The notes below the pieces were generated by a model. It was not told where the DNA came from. It saw nothing but the letters and a program-made list of their open reading frames with translations, and did no database searches. Shown here piece after piece: positions 16,792-26,376 of a stretch of DNA of 64,000 nucleotides. Numbering within the stretch: position 1 is the first letter of the stretch; each line of letters begins with the position of its first letter. A program made the translations under genes and the position numbers. Source of the stretch: Paraburkholderia fungorum (GTDB taxonomy: Bacteria > Pseudomonadota > Gammaproteobacteria > Burkholderiales > Burkholderiaceae); NCBI RefSeq assembly GCF_900099835.1, contig NZ_FNKP01000001.1:2976001-3040000 (forward strand), written 5' to 3'.

Positions 16792-19755
16792 ATGTCCGAC
16801 GCGATCAACTCATCAACTGGCAATGGCGCTGGCGGCTGCGGCTCAGGCAATTGCGCGTGCAAATCACAGGCAATGGCGCAACAGCGTGCGCCGCGTTCGT
16901 TCTTCGACGACACCGACTACGGCACGCCCGCACGCCACGCCGACCTCGACGTCACGCTGGAAATCGACGGTCAGTCCGTCACCGTTGCGGCAGGCACCTC
17001 GGTCATGCGCGCGGCCGTCGAAGCCGGTGTGAACGTACCCAAACTCTGCGCGACCGATTCGCTCGAACCGTTCGGCTCGTGCCGTCTGTGTCTGGTCGAA
17101 ATCGAAGGCAAGCGCGGCTATCCGGCTTCGTGCACGACGCCGGTCGAAGCGGGCATGAAAGTCCGCACGCAAACGGACCGGCTGCAATCGCTGCGCCGTA
17201 ACGTGATGGAGCTGTACATCTCCGACCATCCGCTCGACTGCCTCACCTGCCCCGCCAACGGCGACTGCGAATTGCAGGACATGGCGGGCGTCACCGGCCT
17301 GCGCGAAGTGCGCTACGGTTTCGACGGCGCGAATCATCTGAAGGACAAAAAGGACGTGTCGAATCCGTACTTCACGTACGACCCGTCGAAATGCATCGTC
17401 TGCAATCGCTGCGTGCGCGCGTGCGAGGAAACGCAGGGCACCTTCGCGCTGACCATCGCCGGACGCGGTTTCGAATCGCGCGTGGCGGCCAGCGAAAACC
17501 AGCCGTTCATGGAATCGGAATGCGTGTCGTGCGGCGCGTGCGTCGCCGCGTGCCCGACCGCGACCTTGCAGGAGAAGTCAGTCATCAAGCTCGGTCAGGC
17601 CGAGCATTCGGTGGTCACGACTTGCGCGTATTGCGGCGTCGGCTGCTCGTTCAAGGCGGAGATGAAAGGCAACCAGGTCGTGCGGATGGTGCCGCATAAA
17701 AACGGCCAGGCCAACGAAGGCCACGCGTGCGTGAAAGGCCGCTTTGCATGGGGCTACGCGACGCACAAGGACCGCATCACGAAGCCGATGATCCGCGCGA
17801 AGATCACCGACCCATGGCGCGAAGTCAGCTGGGAAGAAGCGCTCACTTATGCGGCCTCCGAGTTCCGCAGAATCCAGGCGAAGCACGGCCGCGATTCGAT
17901 CGGCGGCATTACGTCGTCGCGTTGCACGAATGAAGAAACGTATCTTGTGCAGAAGCTCGTGCGCGCCGCGTTCGGCAACAACAACGTCGACACCTGTGCG
18001 CGCGTATGCCATTCGCCGACCGGCTACGGCCTGAAGGCCACGCTCGGCGAATCGGCGGGCACGCAGACCTTCGCTTCGGTCGACAAGGCCGACGTCATCA
18101 TGGTGATCGGCGCGAATCCGACCGATGGCCATCCGGTGTTCGGCTCGCGTCTGAAGCGCCGCGTGCGTGACGGCGCGAAGCTGATCGTCGTCGATCCGCG
18201 CAGAATCGATATCGTCGATACGCCTCATGTGAAGGCGTCGCATCATCTGCAATTGCGGCCCGGCACCAATGTCGCGATCGTCAACGCGCTCGCGCACGTG
18301 ATCGTCACCGAAGGGCTGCTGAACGAAGCGTTCGTCGCCGGGCGCTGCGAGACACGCGCGTTCGAGCAATGGCGCGATTTCGTCGCACTGCCCGAGAATG
18401 CGCCGGAATCCACCGAACCGCTGACCGGCGTGCCGGCCCAGCACGTGCGCGAAGCCGCGCGCATTTACGCGACCGGTGGCAATGCGGCGATCTACTACGG
18501 CCTCGGCGTCACCGAACACGCGCAAGGCTCGACCATGGTGATGGGCATCGCGAATCTCGCGATGGCGACCGGCAACATCGGCCGCGAAGGGGTCGGCGTG
18601 AATCCGTTGCGCGGTCAGAACAACGTGCAGGGTTCGTGCGACATGGGCTCGTTCCCGCACGAACTGCCCGGCTACCGGCATATCAGCGATACGGTCACGC
18701 GCTCGCTGTTCGAAGAAGCGTGGAATGTCACGCTGCAGCCGGAACCCGGCCTGCGTATTCCGAACATGTTCGACGCCGCCGTGCATGGCTCCTTCAAGGG
18801 TCTCTATTGCCAGGGCGAAGACATCGTTCAGTCGGACCCGAATACGCATCATGTGTCGGCGGCGTTGTCGTCGATGGAATGCATCGTCGTGCAGGATATT
18901 TTCCTGAACGAAACCGCCAAGTACGCGCACGTTCTGCTGCCCGGTTCGTCGTTCCTCGAAAAGGACGGCACGTTCACCAACGCGGAGCGCCGCATTTCGC
19001 GCGTTCGCAAAGTCATGCCGCCGGTACCCGGCTACGCCGACTGGGAAGTCACCGTCATGCTCTCGCGCGCACTCGGCTATGAGATGGACTACACGCATCC
19101 GTCGCAGATCATGGACGAGATCGCGCGTCTCACGCCGACCTTCCACGGCGTGTCGTATCGCAGGCTGGATGAACTCGGCAGCATTCAATGGCCGTGCAAC
19201 GAGAATGCGCCGGACGGCACGCCGACCATGCACATCGACACCTTCGTACGCGGCAAGGGCAAGTTCGTGATTACGAAGTTCATCGCGACGCCGGAAAAGG
19301 TCACGCGTAAATTCCCGCTGCTGCTGACCACCGGCCGCATCCTGTCGCAATACAACGTGGGGGCGCAAACGCGCCGGACCGAGAACTCTCGCTGGCACGA
19401 CGAGGACCGGCTGGAACTGCATCCGCACGATGCCGAGGAGCGCGGCATCAAGACCGACGACTGGGTCGGCATCGAATCGCGCGCGGGACAAACCGTGCTG
19501 CGCGCGAAAGTGACTGAGCGGATGCAGCCGGGCGTGGTCTATACGACGTTCCACTTCCCCGAATCGGGCGCGAACGTGATCACCACCGACAGCTCCGACT
19601 GGGCGACCAATTGCCCCGAATACAAGGTGACCGCCGTGCAGGTGATGCCGGTCGAACAGCCGTCGCAATGGCAGAAAGACTATTCGCGCTTCAACAGCGA
19701 GCAACTCGATCTGCTGAAGCAGCGCGAGTTGACCAACGCCGGTTCGGGCAAGTGA
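16792..19755 (+). CDS. fdsA: NAD-dependent formate dehydrogenase alpha subunit (molybdenum catalytic subunit)
   Basis: The 987-residue catalytic subunit that oxidises formate to CO2 at a bis-MGD molybdenum centre. In order: a glycine/cysteine-rich start (GGCGSGNCAC), a plant-type [2Fe-2S] domain (SLEPFGSCRLCLVEIEG), a His/Cys [4Fe-4S] motif (HPLDCLTCPANGDC), two ferredoxin [4Fe-4S] motifs (CIVCNRCVRAC and CVSCGACVAAC), the proximal cluster (CAYCGVGC), then the molybdopterin domains. The metal ligand is Cys406 in ARVCHSPT, so this is a cysteine rather than selenocysteine enzyme. The start at 16792 has AGGAG 7 nt upstream. A C-terminal MoCo-dinucleotide domain begins near residue 850. Confidence 0.96.
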   Translation: MSDAINSSTGNGAGGCGSGNCACKSQAMAQQRAPRSFFDDTDYGTPARHADLDVTLEIDGQSVTVAAGTSVMRAAVEAGVNVPKLCATDSLEPFGSCRLCLVEIEGKRGYPASCTTPVEAGMKVRTQTDRLQSLRRNVMELYISDHPLDCLTCPANGDCELQDMAGVTGLREVRYGFDGANHLKDKKDVSNPYFTYDPSKCIVCNRCVRACEETQGTFALTIAGRGFESRVAASENQPFMESECVSCGACVAACPTATLQEKSVIKLGQAEHSVVTTCAYCGVGCSFKAEMKGNQVVRMVPHKNGQANEGHACVKGRFAWGYATHKDRITKPMIRAKITDPWREVSWEEALTYAASEFRRIQAKHGRDSIGGITSSRCTNEETYLVQKLVRAAFGNNNVDTCARVCHSPTGYGLKATLGESAGTQTFASVDKADVIMVIGANPTDGHPVFGSRLKRRVRDGAKLIVVDPRRIDIVDTPHVKASHHLQLRPGTNVAIVNALAHVIVTEGLLNEAFVAGRCETRAFEQWRDFVALPENAPESTEPLTGVPAQHVREAARIYATGGNAAIYYGLGVTEHAQGSTMVMGIANLAMATGNIGREGVGVNPLRGQNNVQGSCDMGSFPHELPGYRHISDTVTRSLFEEAWNVTLQPEPGLRIPNMFDAAVHGSFKGLYCQGEDIVQSDPNTHHVSAALSSMECIVVQDIFLNETAKYAHVLLPGSSFLEKDGTFTNAERRISRVRKVMPPVPGYADWEVTVMLSRALGYEMDYTHPSQIMDEIARLTPTFHGVSYRRLDELGSIQWPCNENAPDGTPTMHIDTFVRGKGKFVITKFIATPEKVTRKFPLLLTTGRILSQYNVGAQTRRTENSRWHDEDRLELHPHDAEERGIKTDDWVGIESRAGQTVLRAKVTERMQPGVVYTTFHFPESGANVITTDSSDWATNCPEYKVTAVQVMPVEQPSQWQKDYSRFNSEQLDLLKQRELTNAGSGK

Positions 19756-19763
19756 GATAGCGC

Positions 19764-20015
19764 ATGGACAATCAGAATCTGATCGACATGGCGAACCGGA
19801 TCGGCGATTTCTTCGATTCGATGCCGGATCGCGACGAAGCGCTGGCGGGCGTGGCCGATCACATCCGCCGCTTCTGGGAGCCGCGCATGCGGCGAGCGTT
19901 GCTGACGTCGCTGGATCAACCGGACGGGAACGACGTGGCGATGTCGGCGTTCGTCAGGGAAGCGCTCGTCAAACATCGGGACCAGTTGATGCCCGCCGCG
20001 CCCTCGCCGGCCTGA
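19764..20015 (+). CDS. fdsD: NAD-dependent formate dehydrogenase delta subunit
   Basis: An 83-residue cytoplasmic protein matching the small FdsD family: NLIDMANRIGDFF, IRRFWEPRMRRALL and VREALVKHRDQL. FdsD is required for full activity of the complex, although its exact role is not settled. It starts 8 nt after fdsA. In the Cupriavidus operon fdsC, an FdhD-type sulfurtransferase, lies between A and D; here it is missing and would have to be supplied from elsewhere. Confidence 0.9.
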   Translation: MDNQNLIDMANRIGDFFDSMPDRDEALAGVADHIRRFWEPRMRRALLTSLDQPDGNDVAMSAFVREALVKHRDQLMPAAPSPA

Positions 20016-20046
20016 ACAGCCGCACAGCACGCGTCAGGCGGCTTCT

Positions 20047-21771
20047 TTAAAGCGCCGCCTGCTCCGGTATCTCGCCGCCCACCGCGAACCACGCCTCGAC
20101 ATGCCGCAACAAGCCGTGCAGATCGGAACCGGTGCGCCCGCGCGCGCTGATATAGCCGTCCGGGCGCACGAGGTAGAACGACGGCCGCGTGCGTCCATAC
20201 GACTCCGACAGCGCTGGACCGCCGTCGCCGGTCGTATCGGTGATGCGCCAGATCCGCACCGCGCCCGGCAACAATCGCTCGACTTCGGCGGTGAGCCGCT
20301 CCAGTTCCGGGTCCGATGGAGGCGCATGTTTGGCGGCTGGATCCAGTGGCGTGTCGTCTACCGGCAACGGTGGCACCAGCAGAAACAGCGAGAAAAACGC
20401 CGGATCGTGCAGATCGAAAATGCAGCCGACACCCGGCGCGCGCCCGAGCGGGCCGTCGACGACATGCACCAGCGCATCCGGCGCGCGTTCGCCCGCGCGC
20501 GGGCCGCCGTCGAGCACCCGTTCGAGCGTCAGCGGACTGCGCCGGTACTGAATCGACAACTCGCTGATCGTCGCACGCGCCGCGTCCCGCAGTGGCCCTA
20601 GCGCGGCGAGCACCGGCATCACGCGCTCGCGCAGCAGCTTAAGCGGACCGTGATCGGCCTCGGCCATCTGCGTGATGAAACCGGTTTGCCGCAACACGTC
20701 GCGCTCGATCGGATGCCGCTCCATGTGATACGTGTCGAGCAGCCGGTCCGGCGCCGCGCCGTTCAGCACGCGCGCGAGCTTCCAGCCGAGATTGAACGCT
20801 TCCTGAATGCCGGTGTTCATCCCTTGCGCGCCGGCCGGGCTGTGCACATGCGCGGCATCGCCGGCGAGGAAAATGCGGCCGACCCGCAGCTTGTCGACCA
20901 TCCGGCTATTCAGATGAAAATACGACGACCACGCGAGGTCCGATACATCGACCCGCTCCCGCACGCGCCGGGCGATCAACGCCTTGCATTGTTCGAGCGA
21001 CGGCGGCGGCACCTGATCGAGCGGCGGCTCGCCGAGCACAGCAGGCGTCGGCGGCGCGGCCACGGCGGCGGGTTCGGTCGCCTGATCCGCGATCAGACGA
21101 TGCCGGCCGTGCCCCATCGGAAACAGCGCCACCAGACCTTCGCCCGACGCGAAGATATGGAATTCGTCTTCGGGCCAGTCGGTTTCGGCGTGCAGATCGG
21201 CGAGCAGGAAAGTCTGCTCGAACGTCTTACCCTCGAAGCTCAAGCCCAGCCGGTGGCGAATCGAGCTATGCGCGCCGTCGGCGGCGATCATGTAGGACGG
21301 GCGCACGGTCTCGGTATGGCCGTCCGCGCGACGCAGCGTCGCCTGAATGCTCGCCGCGCCCTGCGAGAACATGGTCAGTTCGACGCCCCGCTCGATGGTC
21401 ACGCCGTACGTGGCGAGATGCTCGGTGAGCAGACGCTCGGTCACCGACTGATCGAGAAACAGCAGATACGGATAGCGCGTGTGCAGCGGATCGAAGTCGA
21501 GTTGCGCGAGCCGCATGCCGTTCGAAAACAGATTGGCGATACGCGCGCGATGACCGAGTTCGAGAAACGGTTCGATCAGCCGGTGCTGTTCGAGCAGTTC
21601 GAGCGTCCGCGCCTGGATGCCGATGGCGCGCGAGTACGGGTTCGGTTGCGGCGCCTTGTCGATCAGGCGAACGGGGATGTGGGCGCGCGCAAGGCTCATC
21701 GCAGCGGCAAGTCCGGTTGGACCGGCCCCGACGATCAGCACTGGCGACGCATCGGTTGCAGCAGCGTCCAT
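20047..21771 (-). CDS. FAD-dependent aromatic monooxygenase (PheA/TfdB/MhpA-like)
   Basis: A 574-residue class A flavoprotein hydroxylase. It has the dinucleotide fold VLIVGAGPTGLAAAMSLARA at the N terminus, the DG-type motif (MIAADGAHSSIRHRLGLSF), the ribityl-binding GDAAHVHSPAGAQGMNTGIQ block, and the C-terminal thioredoxin-like domain of phenol-hydroxylase-type enzymes (FYLVRPDGYISARG). The substrate cannot be told; this family hydroxylates phenols and polyketide aromatics with NAD(P)H. I start at ATG 21771 with GGAG 7 nt upstream, which puts the nucleotide fold at the usual distance. The gene converges on fdsD and stands alone. Confidence 0.85.
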   Translation of the reverse strand: MDAAATDASPVLIVGAGPTGLAAAMSLARAHIPVRLIDKAPQPNPYSRAIGIQARTLELLEQHRLIEPFLELGHRARIANLFSNGMRLAQLDFDPLHTRYPYLLFLDQSVTERLLTEHLATYGVTIERGVELTMFSQGAASIQATLRRADGHTETVRPSYMIAADGAHSSIRHRLGLSFEGKTFEQTFLLADLHAETDWPEDEFHIFASGEGLVALFPMGHGRHRLIADQATEPAAVAAPPTPAVLGEPPLDQVPPPSLEQCKALIARRVRERVDVSDLAWSSYFHLNSRMVDKLRVGRIFLAGDAAHVHSPAGAQGMNTGIQEAFNLGWKLARVLNGAAPDRLLDTYHMERHPIERDVLRQTGFITQMAEADHGPLKLLRERVMPVLAALGPLRDAARATISELSIQYRRSPLTLERVLDGGPRAGERAPDALVHVVDGPLGRAPGVGCIFDLHDPAFFSLFLLVPPLPVDDTPLDPAAKHAPPSDPELERLTAEVERLLPGAVRIWRITDTTGDGGPALSESYGRTRPSFYLVRPDGYISARGRTGSDLHGLLRHVEAWFAVGGEIPEQAAL

Positions 21772-21956
21772 GCGGAACTCCGGCAGACAACAGTGCGCTC
21801 TAGTGTACGCCGCTGAATTTGGGGTCAAAGGTGCGCTGCATCATTGGCGCGGTTTTGCGGCCGCCAGCGCCCTCTCCCGCCAAGCCGATTTCGGGCGCAC
21901 TCCGCCGAGTGTGGGAAAATGCGGCCTCTGCCTCACCGAAATGCCATCCCCCCGTC

Positions 21957-23804
21957 ATGCAACAAGTTTTTGACCGCGCTTACGCGGCGCATCGTGACGG
22001 CCGCCTCGACGACGCCGAACGCGACTATCGCGCGACGCTCGACGGCAATCCCTCGCACGTCGATGCGTTGCATCTGCTGGGCGTTCTGCGCCACCAGCAG
22101 GGCCAGCACGCCGAAGCCGCCGCCCTCGTGCGGCGCGCGGTGAACCTGCGCCCGGAGGATGCCGCGCTGCAACTGAATCTGGGCAACGCGCTGAAGGCGC
22201 TGGGTCAGATCGACGACGCCATCGAACAGTTTCGCAATGCGCTGACGCTCGCGCCGTCGTTCCCGATGGCGCATTACAACCTGGGCAATGCTTACGCGTC
22301 GGTGGGACGTCACGAAGACGCCGCCGACTCGTTCGAGAAATCGCTGCGTCTGCAACCGAACGATGCGTCGTCGCACAACAACCTGGGCAACGCGCTGCAC
22401 GCGCTCGGGCGTCACGAGCAGGCTATCGCGTCGTTCCAGCGCGCGCTCGAACTACGCCCCGGGCACGCGGGCGCGTTGAACAACATGGGGATGTCGCTGA
22501 ACGCGCTGGGGCGCGCCAGCGAGGCGATTCCATGCTTCCAGGAGGCGCTGGCCGCCGAGCCGCGCTTCGTCGCTGCGCACTTCAATCTCGCCAATACCTT
22601 CGACGCCACCGGCCGTCATGCGGAAGCGGTTGCTGCGTTCGAGCGCTCGCTCGCGTTGCAGCCCAATCTGCCGCCCGCGATCTTCGGGATGGGCAACGCG
22701 CTTGCGTCGCTGGGGCGTCACGCGCAGGCGCTGCCGTATCTGGAGCGCGCGGTCGGGCTCGATCCGCAGTTCGCGCTCGCGTGGTTGAGTCTGGGCACCG
22801 CGCACCAGGCGCTGGGCGCGCATGCGCCCGCCGTGCGCGCCTTCGATCAGGCGTTGCGGCTGCGCCCCGATCTCGCGTCGGCGCACATGAACCGCGCGCT
22901 CGCCTGGCTCGCGCAGGGAAATTTCGCGCGCGGGCTGCCAGGATACGAATGGCGTTTGCAGGCGATGGCGCAGCCGGTCATCCAGACCTTGCCGCGCTGG
23001 CATGGCGAGCCGATCGAGCAACGCACGCTGCTGATCCACGCCGAGCAAGGTTTCGGCGACACGCTGCAGTTCGTGCGCTTCGTGCCGCTGGCCGCGCAGC
23101 GCGCCGCGCGCGTCGTGCTCGAAGTGCAGCCGCCATTGCTGCCGTTGCTGGCGCCCGCCGCGCAGGCGTGGCGCGTTACGCTGATTGCACAGGGTTCGCC
23201 GCGTCCGGCTGCGGATCTGCAATGCCCACTGCTGAGCTTGCCGCTTGCGCTCGGCACGACGTTCGACACGATTCCGTCGCGCACGCCCTATCTCAGCGTG
23301 CCCCCCGCTTATGGCCGCAAATGGCGCGGCTCGCTCGGCGGTCAGGCCAAGCGGAAGATCGGTATTGCGTGGTCGGGACGCGTACAGCAAAACGAAACCC
23401 GCTCGATGCCGCTCGCCGAACTCGATCCGCTGTTCGCGCTCGACGGCATCGACTGGATCGTGCTGCAACCCGCGCTGAGCGCCGACGAGCGCGCGGCTCT
23501 GGACGCGCATCCGCGCACGGCGTCGATTCACCGGTTCGATACGCGTATCGGCGACTTCGCCGATACCGCCGCGATCATCGAACGGCTCGACGCGGTCGTG
23601 TCGATCGATACGTCGATCGCTCATCTCGCCGGTGCCATGCGCAAGCCGCTGTGGTTGATGCTGCCGTTCGCCGCCGACTGGCGCTGGTTCGACGGCGACG
23701 CGCGGAGCCCGTGGTATCCGGGCGCGGCGCTGGTGCGGCAACCACGTCCGGGTGCATGGAGCGAGGTCGTGAATGCGGTGGCGAAGCAACTGCGCGAAAG
23801 CTGA
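21957..23804 (+). CDS. TPR-repeat protein with glycosyltransferase-like C-terminal domain
   Basis: A 615-residue protein. Residues ~1-345 contain about ten tandem tetratricopeptide repeats of 34 residues (HYNLGNAYASVGRHEDAADSFEKSLRLQPN and similar, each ending near a proline). The C-terminal ~270 residues resemble the GT9/GT41-like domain fused to TPRs in many proteobacteria, with LIHAEQGFGDTLQFVRFVP, IGIAWSGRVQQNETRS and VVSIDTSIAHLAGAM. Related proteins are often called TPR glycosyltransferase-like without a proven substrate. The ATG at 21957 begins MQQVFDRAYAAHRDG right before the first repeat; no clear ribosome site is seen. Divergent from the monooxygenase. Confidence 0.8.
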   Translation: MQQVFDRAYAAHRDGRLDDAERDYRATLDGNPSHVDALHLLGVLRHQQGQHAEAAALVRRAVNLRPEDAALQLNLGNALKALGQIDDAIEQFRNALTLAPSFPMAHYNLGNAYASVGRHEDAADSFEKSLRLQPNDASSHNNLGNALHALGRHEQAIASFQRALELRPGHAGALNNMGMSLNALGRASEAIPCFQEALAAEPRFVAAHFNLANTFDATGRHAEAVAAFERSLALQPNLPPAIFGMGNALASLGRHAQALPYLERAVGLDPQFALAWLSLGTAHQALGAHAPAVRAFDQALRLRPDLASAHMNRALAWLAQGNFARGLPGYEWRLQAMAQPVIQTLPRWHGEPIEQRTLLIHAEQGFGDTLQFVRFVPLAAQRAARVVLEVQPPLLPLLAPAAQAWRVTLIAQGSPRPAADLQCPLLSLPLALGTTFDTIPSRTPYLSVPPAYGRKWRGSLGGQAKRKIGIAWSGRVQQNETRSMPLAELDPLFALDGIDWIVLQPALSADERAALDAHPRTASIHRFDTRIGDFADTAAIIERLDAVVSIDTSIAHLAGAMRKPLWLMLPFAADWRWFDGDARSPWYPGAALVRQPRPGAWSEVVNAVAKQLRES

Positions 23805-23826
23805 TCCAGGCTCATGCCAACCCAAA

Positions 23827-23866
23827 CAAAAAACCCCGCGTTCTCACGAACTCGGGGTTTTTCTTT
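23827..23866. terminator. bidirectional terminator
   Basis: AACCCCG and CGGGGTT arms with an inner GTTC/GAAC pairing, an A-run on the left and T-rich tract on the right, between convergent genes (TPR protein and MFS symporter). Confidence 0.85.
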
Positions 23867-23906
23867 ATCTGGACAGCCGCCCGAGCCGGGCGGCCAATGC
23901 CAGCCG

Positions 23907-25208
23907 CTACGCCGCCCGATACTGGTTGCGCGCTTCCGGCGTGCGATACAGCACCAGCGTCGCGATCAGCCCGCAGATCGCCGCCACGCCGAGGAACAGG
24001 CCAGGCGCCGCCTTGTTATTCGTGACGTGGATCAGCAAGGTTGCGATTGCCGGCGTGAAGCCGCCGATCGTCGTCGCCAGGCTATACGCCAGCGAGAAAC
24101 CAGCGGTACGCACTTCGACCGGCATCACTTCGGTCAGCGCCACGACCATCGCGCCGTTATAGCTGCCGTACAGGAACGACAGCCACAACTGAACCGCCAG
24201 CAGACGCGCGAACGACGGCTCGCCGACCAGCCATTGCAGCGCCGGATACGCGGTGAGAATGGTGAGGATCGTGAACGTCAGCAACACCGGACGGCGGCCG
24301 ATCCGATCCGACAGCGCGCCCGCGAGCGGCAACCAGACCAGGTTCGACAAGCCGACGCAGACCGTCACGACGAGCGTATCGATCGACGACAGCTTCAGCA
24401 CTTCCTTGCCGAAGGTCGGCGTGTACGCGGTGATCATGTAGAACGACACCGTGGTCATGATCACCATGCCCATGCCGCCCAGCACGACGCCCCAGTTCGC
24501 GGCCATCGACTTCATGATCTCGCCCATGCTCGGACGATGCTTGCGCGCCTTGAACTCCTCGGTTTCCTGCAGCGAACGACGGATCAGGAACAGGAACGGC
24601 ACGATCAGGCAGCCGATCAGGAACGGCACGCGCCAGCCCCAGGCGAACATCTGCTCGGCGGGCAACAGCTTGTTGAGCATCACGCCGATCAGTGCGGCGA
24701 ACACCACCGCGACCTGCTGGCTACCCGACTGCCACGAGCAATAGAAGCCCTTGTTGCCCTTGGTCGCGATCTCCGACAGATACACGGACACGCCGCCGAG
24801 TTCGACGCCCGCCGAGAAGCCTTGCAGCAGCCGCCCGAACAGCACCAGAACCGGCGCGAGTATGCCGATGGTCGCGTAACCTGGAATTGCCGCGACCGTC
24901 AGCGTGCCGAGCGCCATCAGGCCGAGCGTGAGGATCAGGCCTTTGCGACGGCCGTGATGGTCGATATACGCGCCGAGAATGATCGCGCCGAGCGGGCGCA
25001 TCAGGAAGCCCGCGCCGAACACGGACAGCGACAGCATCAGCGAGGCAAATTCATTGCCGCTCGGGAAGTAGGTCTTGGCAATCGCCGACGCGTAGTAGCC
25101 GTAGACCATGAAATCGTACATCTCAAGAAAGTTGCCGCTGACCACGCGGAAAACTGTCTTGACCTTGGATTCTTCCGATGCGGAAGTGGCGTGTGACGCA
25201 GTAGACAT
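23907..25208 (-). CDS. MFS metabolite:H+ symporter (citrate/tricarboxylate type)
   Basis: A 433-residue inner-membrane protein with 12 predicted helices of the metabolite:H+ symporter family. Diagnostic parts are [23 protein letters not shown] in the first helix, [21 protein letters not shown] (the conserved loop 2-3 motif), [19 protein letters not shown] and [10 protein letters not shown]. The sequence closely resembles CitH/CitA-type proton-citrate symporters, but substrates in this family also include tricarballylate and other di/tricarboxylates, so citrate is a probable rather than sure substrate. It is a single gene, convergent with the TPR gene. Confidence 0.87.
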   Translation of the reverse strand: MSTASHATSASEESKVKTVFRVVSGNFLEMYDFMVYGYYASAIAKTYFPSGNEFASLMLSLSVFGAGFLMRPLGAIILGAYIDHHGRRKGLILTLGLMALGTLTVAAIPGYATIGILAPVLVLFGRLLQGFSAGVELGGVSVYLSEIATKGNKGFYCSWQSGSQQVAVVFAALIGVMLNKLLPAEQMFAWGWRVPFLIGCLIVPFLFLIRRSLQETEEFKARKHRPSMGEIMKSMAANWGVVLGGMGMVIMTTVSFYMITAYTPTFGKEVLKLSSIDTLVVTVCVGLSNLVWLPLAGALSDRIGRRPVLLTFTILTILTAYPALQWLVGEPSFARLLAVQLWLSFLYGSYNGAMVVALTEVMPVEVRTAGFSLAYSLATTIGGFTPAIATLLIHVTNNKAAPGLFLGVAAICGLIATLVLYRTPEARNQYRAA

Positions 25209-25511
25209 GACTTTCTCTGATAAGCCCGCCGCCAGGTGAGCGGTGGCGTCGGGCAGTTGAAACGAACCGTTGCATGTGGCAAGCGGGACCGGCTGTCGGA
25301 CTCAAAAAGTAACGCGCCGGGGGCGCTGCATTTTCATGCCTCGTGGATCAGTACGGAATCAGGGTAAACGTTGTAAATCGCGCCGTGTTCACACCATCTA
25401 ATGTTGGCGTTGATGATGTTGCCGCGAAATGCATACAGAAAGCTTACGGACAATATCCGCAGGCGGCGCGGTAGACTTTGCGGCCTGGCACTTCCGTTGA
25501 TCGATCTCCCG
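25209..25511. other. intergenic region between MFS symporter and GNAT genes
   Basis: A 303-bp divergent region. I see no credible gene, hairpin terminator or repeat. It should hold the promoters of both flanking genes. Confidence 0.5.
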
Positions 25512-26042
25512 ATGCGAACCACCTCCGTCCCCACCCTTTCATTGCGACCCGCGACCCTCGACGACGCCGCGCTGATCGCGTCGATCCACAGCACCAGCTG
25601 GCAGGCCACCTATCGCGGCCTGTTGCCCGACGCGTTTCTCGACGGTGAAGTCACGCGCGACCGTGCCGCGTATTGGGAAGCACGGCTCGGCGCGCCGGGT
25701 GGCGAACGCCGTATCGTGCTGATCGCCGAGCTTGGCGGCACGGCTGTCGGCTTCATGTGCGTCGAACGACAACCGGAATCGGCATGGGGCGTGCTGCTCG
25801 ATAACCTGCATGCGTTGCCGGGATATCAGGGCATCGGCGCAGGCAAGCTGTTGATGCGCGCCGCCGAGGATTGGGCGCGCGCTCAAGGCGAGACGCAGTT
25901 GTATCTGTACGTGCTCGAAGGCAACACGCCCGCCATCGGTTTCTATGAACGGCAGGGCTGGCAGTTTGCGGGCGCCGAACCGGACCGGATGGGCGGCGTG
26001 GATATCACCGCGTTGCGTTACGTGTATCGGCTGGATTGCTAG
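25512..26042 (+). CDS. GNAT-family N-acetyltransferase
   Basis: A 176-residue acetyl-CoA-dependent acetyltransferase. Features include the N-terminal LRPATLDDAALIASIHSTSWQATYRGL block, the central strand GFMCVERQ, the acetyl-CoA pyrophosphate-binding motif A (LPGYQGIGAGKLLMRAAEDWAR) and motif B (LYLYVLEGNTPAIGFYERQGW). The substrate is unknown. I start at ATG 25512 because the acetyltransferase fold begins a few residues later; upstream in-frame codons to 25401 code for an Arg-rich, non-family segment. Confidence 0.85.
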   Translation: MRTTSVPTLSLRPATLDDAALIASIHSTSWQATYRGLLPDAFLDGEVTRDRAAYWEARLGAPGGERRIVLIAELGGTAVGFMCVERQPESAWGVLLDNLHALPGYQGIGAGKLLMRAAEDWARAQGETQLYLYVLEGNTPAIGFYERQGWQFAGAEPDRMGGVDITALRYVYRLDC

Positions 26043-26376
26043 ACAACGACGCGTGCGGTCGATTGCCGGGCGCCGAACAGCGGCGCATTGCGCATGATCG
26101 GCCCTTTCCCTCGCCTCTTTTCAGAGCTGTCTGATCAATATAGGGGCAGCGCCCCGGCATCATCTTCCGCACTCGATGGCTTCGCCGTATAGCGTTCACG
26201 GAACTTGCAACGGGAGTCGAGCGCGGCACTTGTTTGCGTCCGGCCCGCCGTGTTTCCTTCAGGTTCCATAAGCCGCGCACAGAACGCGTTTCACCCGTAC
26301 CGCCCCGAGGCCCGAGTCCCACGCAGACCCCGCAACCGCCAGCCGGCGGCCCTACTACGAGGCGCTGGAAGAGACC
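26043..26376. other. intergenic region upstream of the hypothetical membrane protein
   Basis: A 334-bp gap with no recognisable gene, hairpin or repeat. A purine-rich GGAAGAG at its right end serves as the ribosome site of the next gene. Confidence 0.5.

Noticed and set aside
18007..18009. possible selenocysteine in FdsA
   Set aside because: The metal-ligand codon is TGC (Cys406), not TGA. No in-frame TGA is present, and fds-type enzymes use cysteine.
17578..19704. 708-codon minus-strand frame opposite fdsA
   Set aside because: Shadow of the fdsA reading frame. Long antisense frames are expected at this GC content, and the translation is Arg/His/Val-rich without domains.
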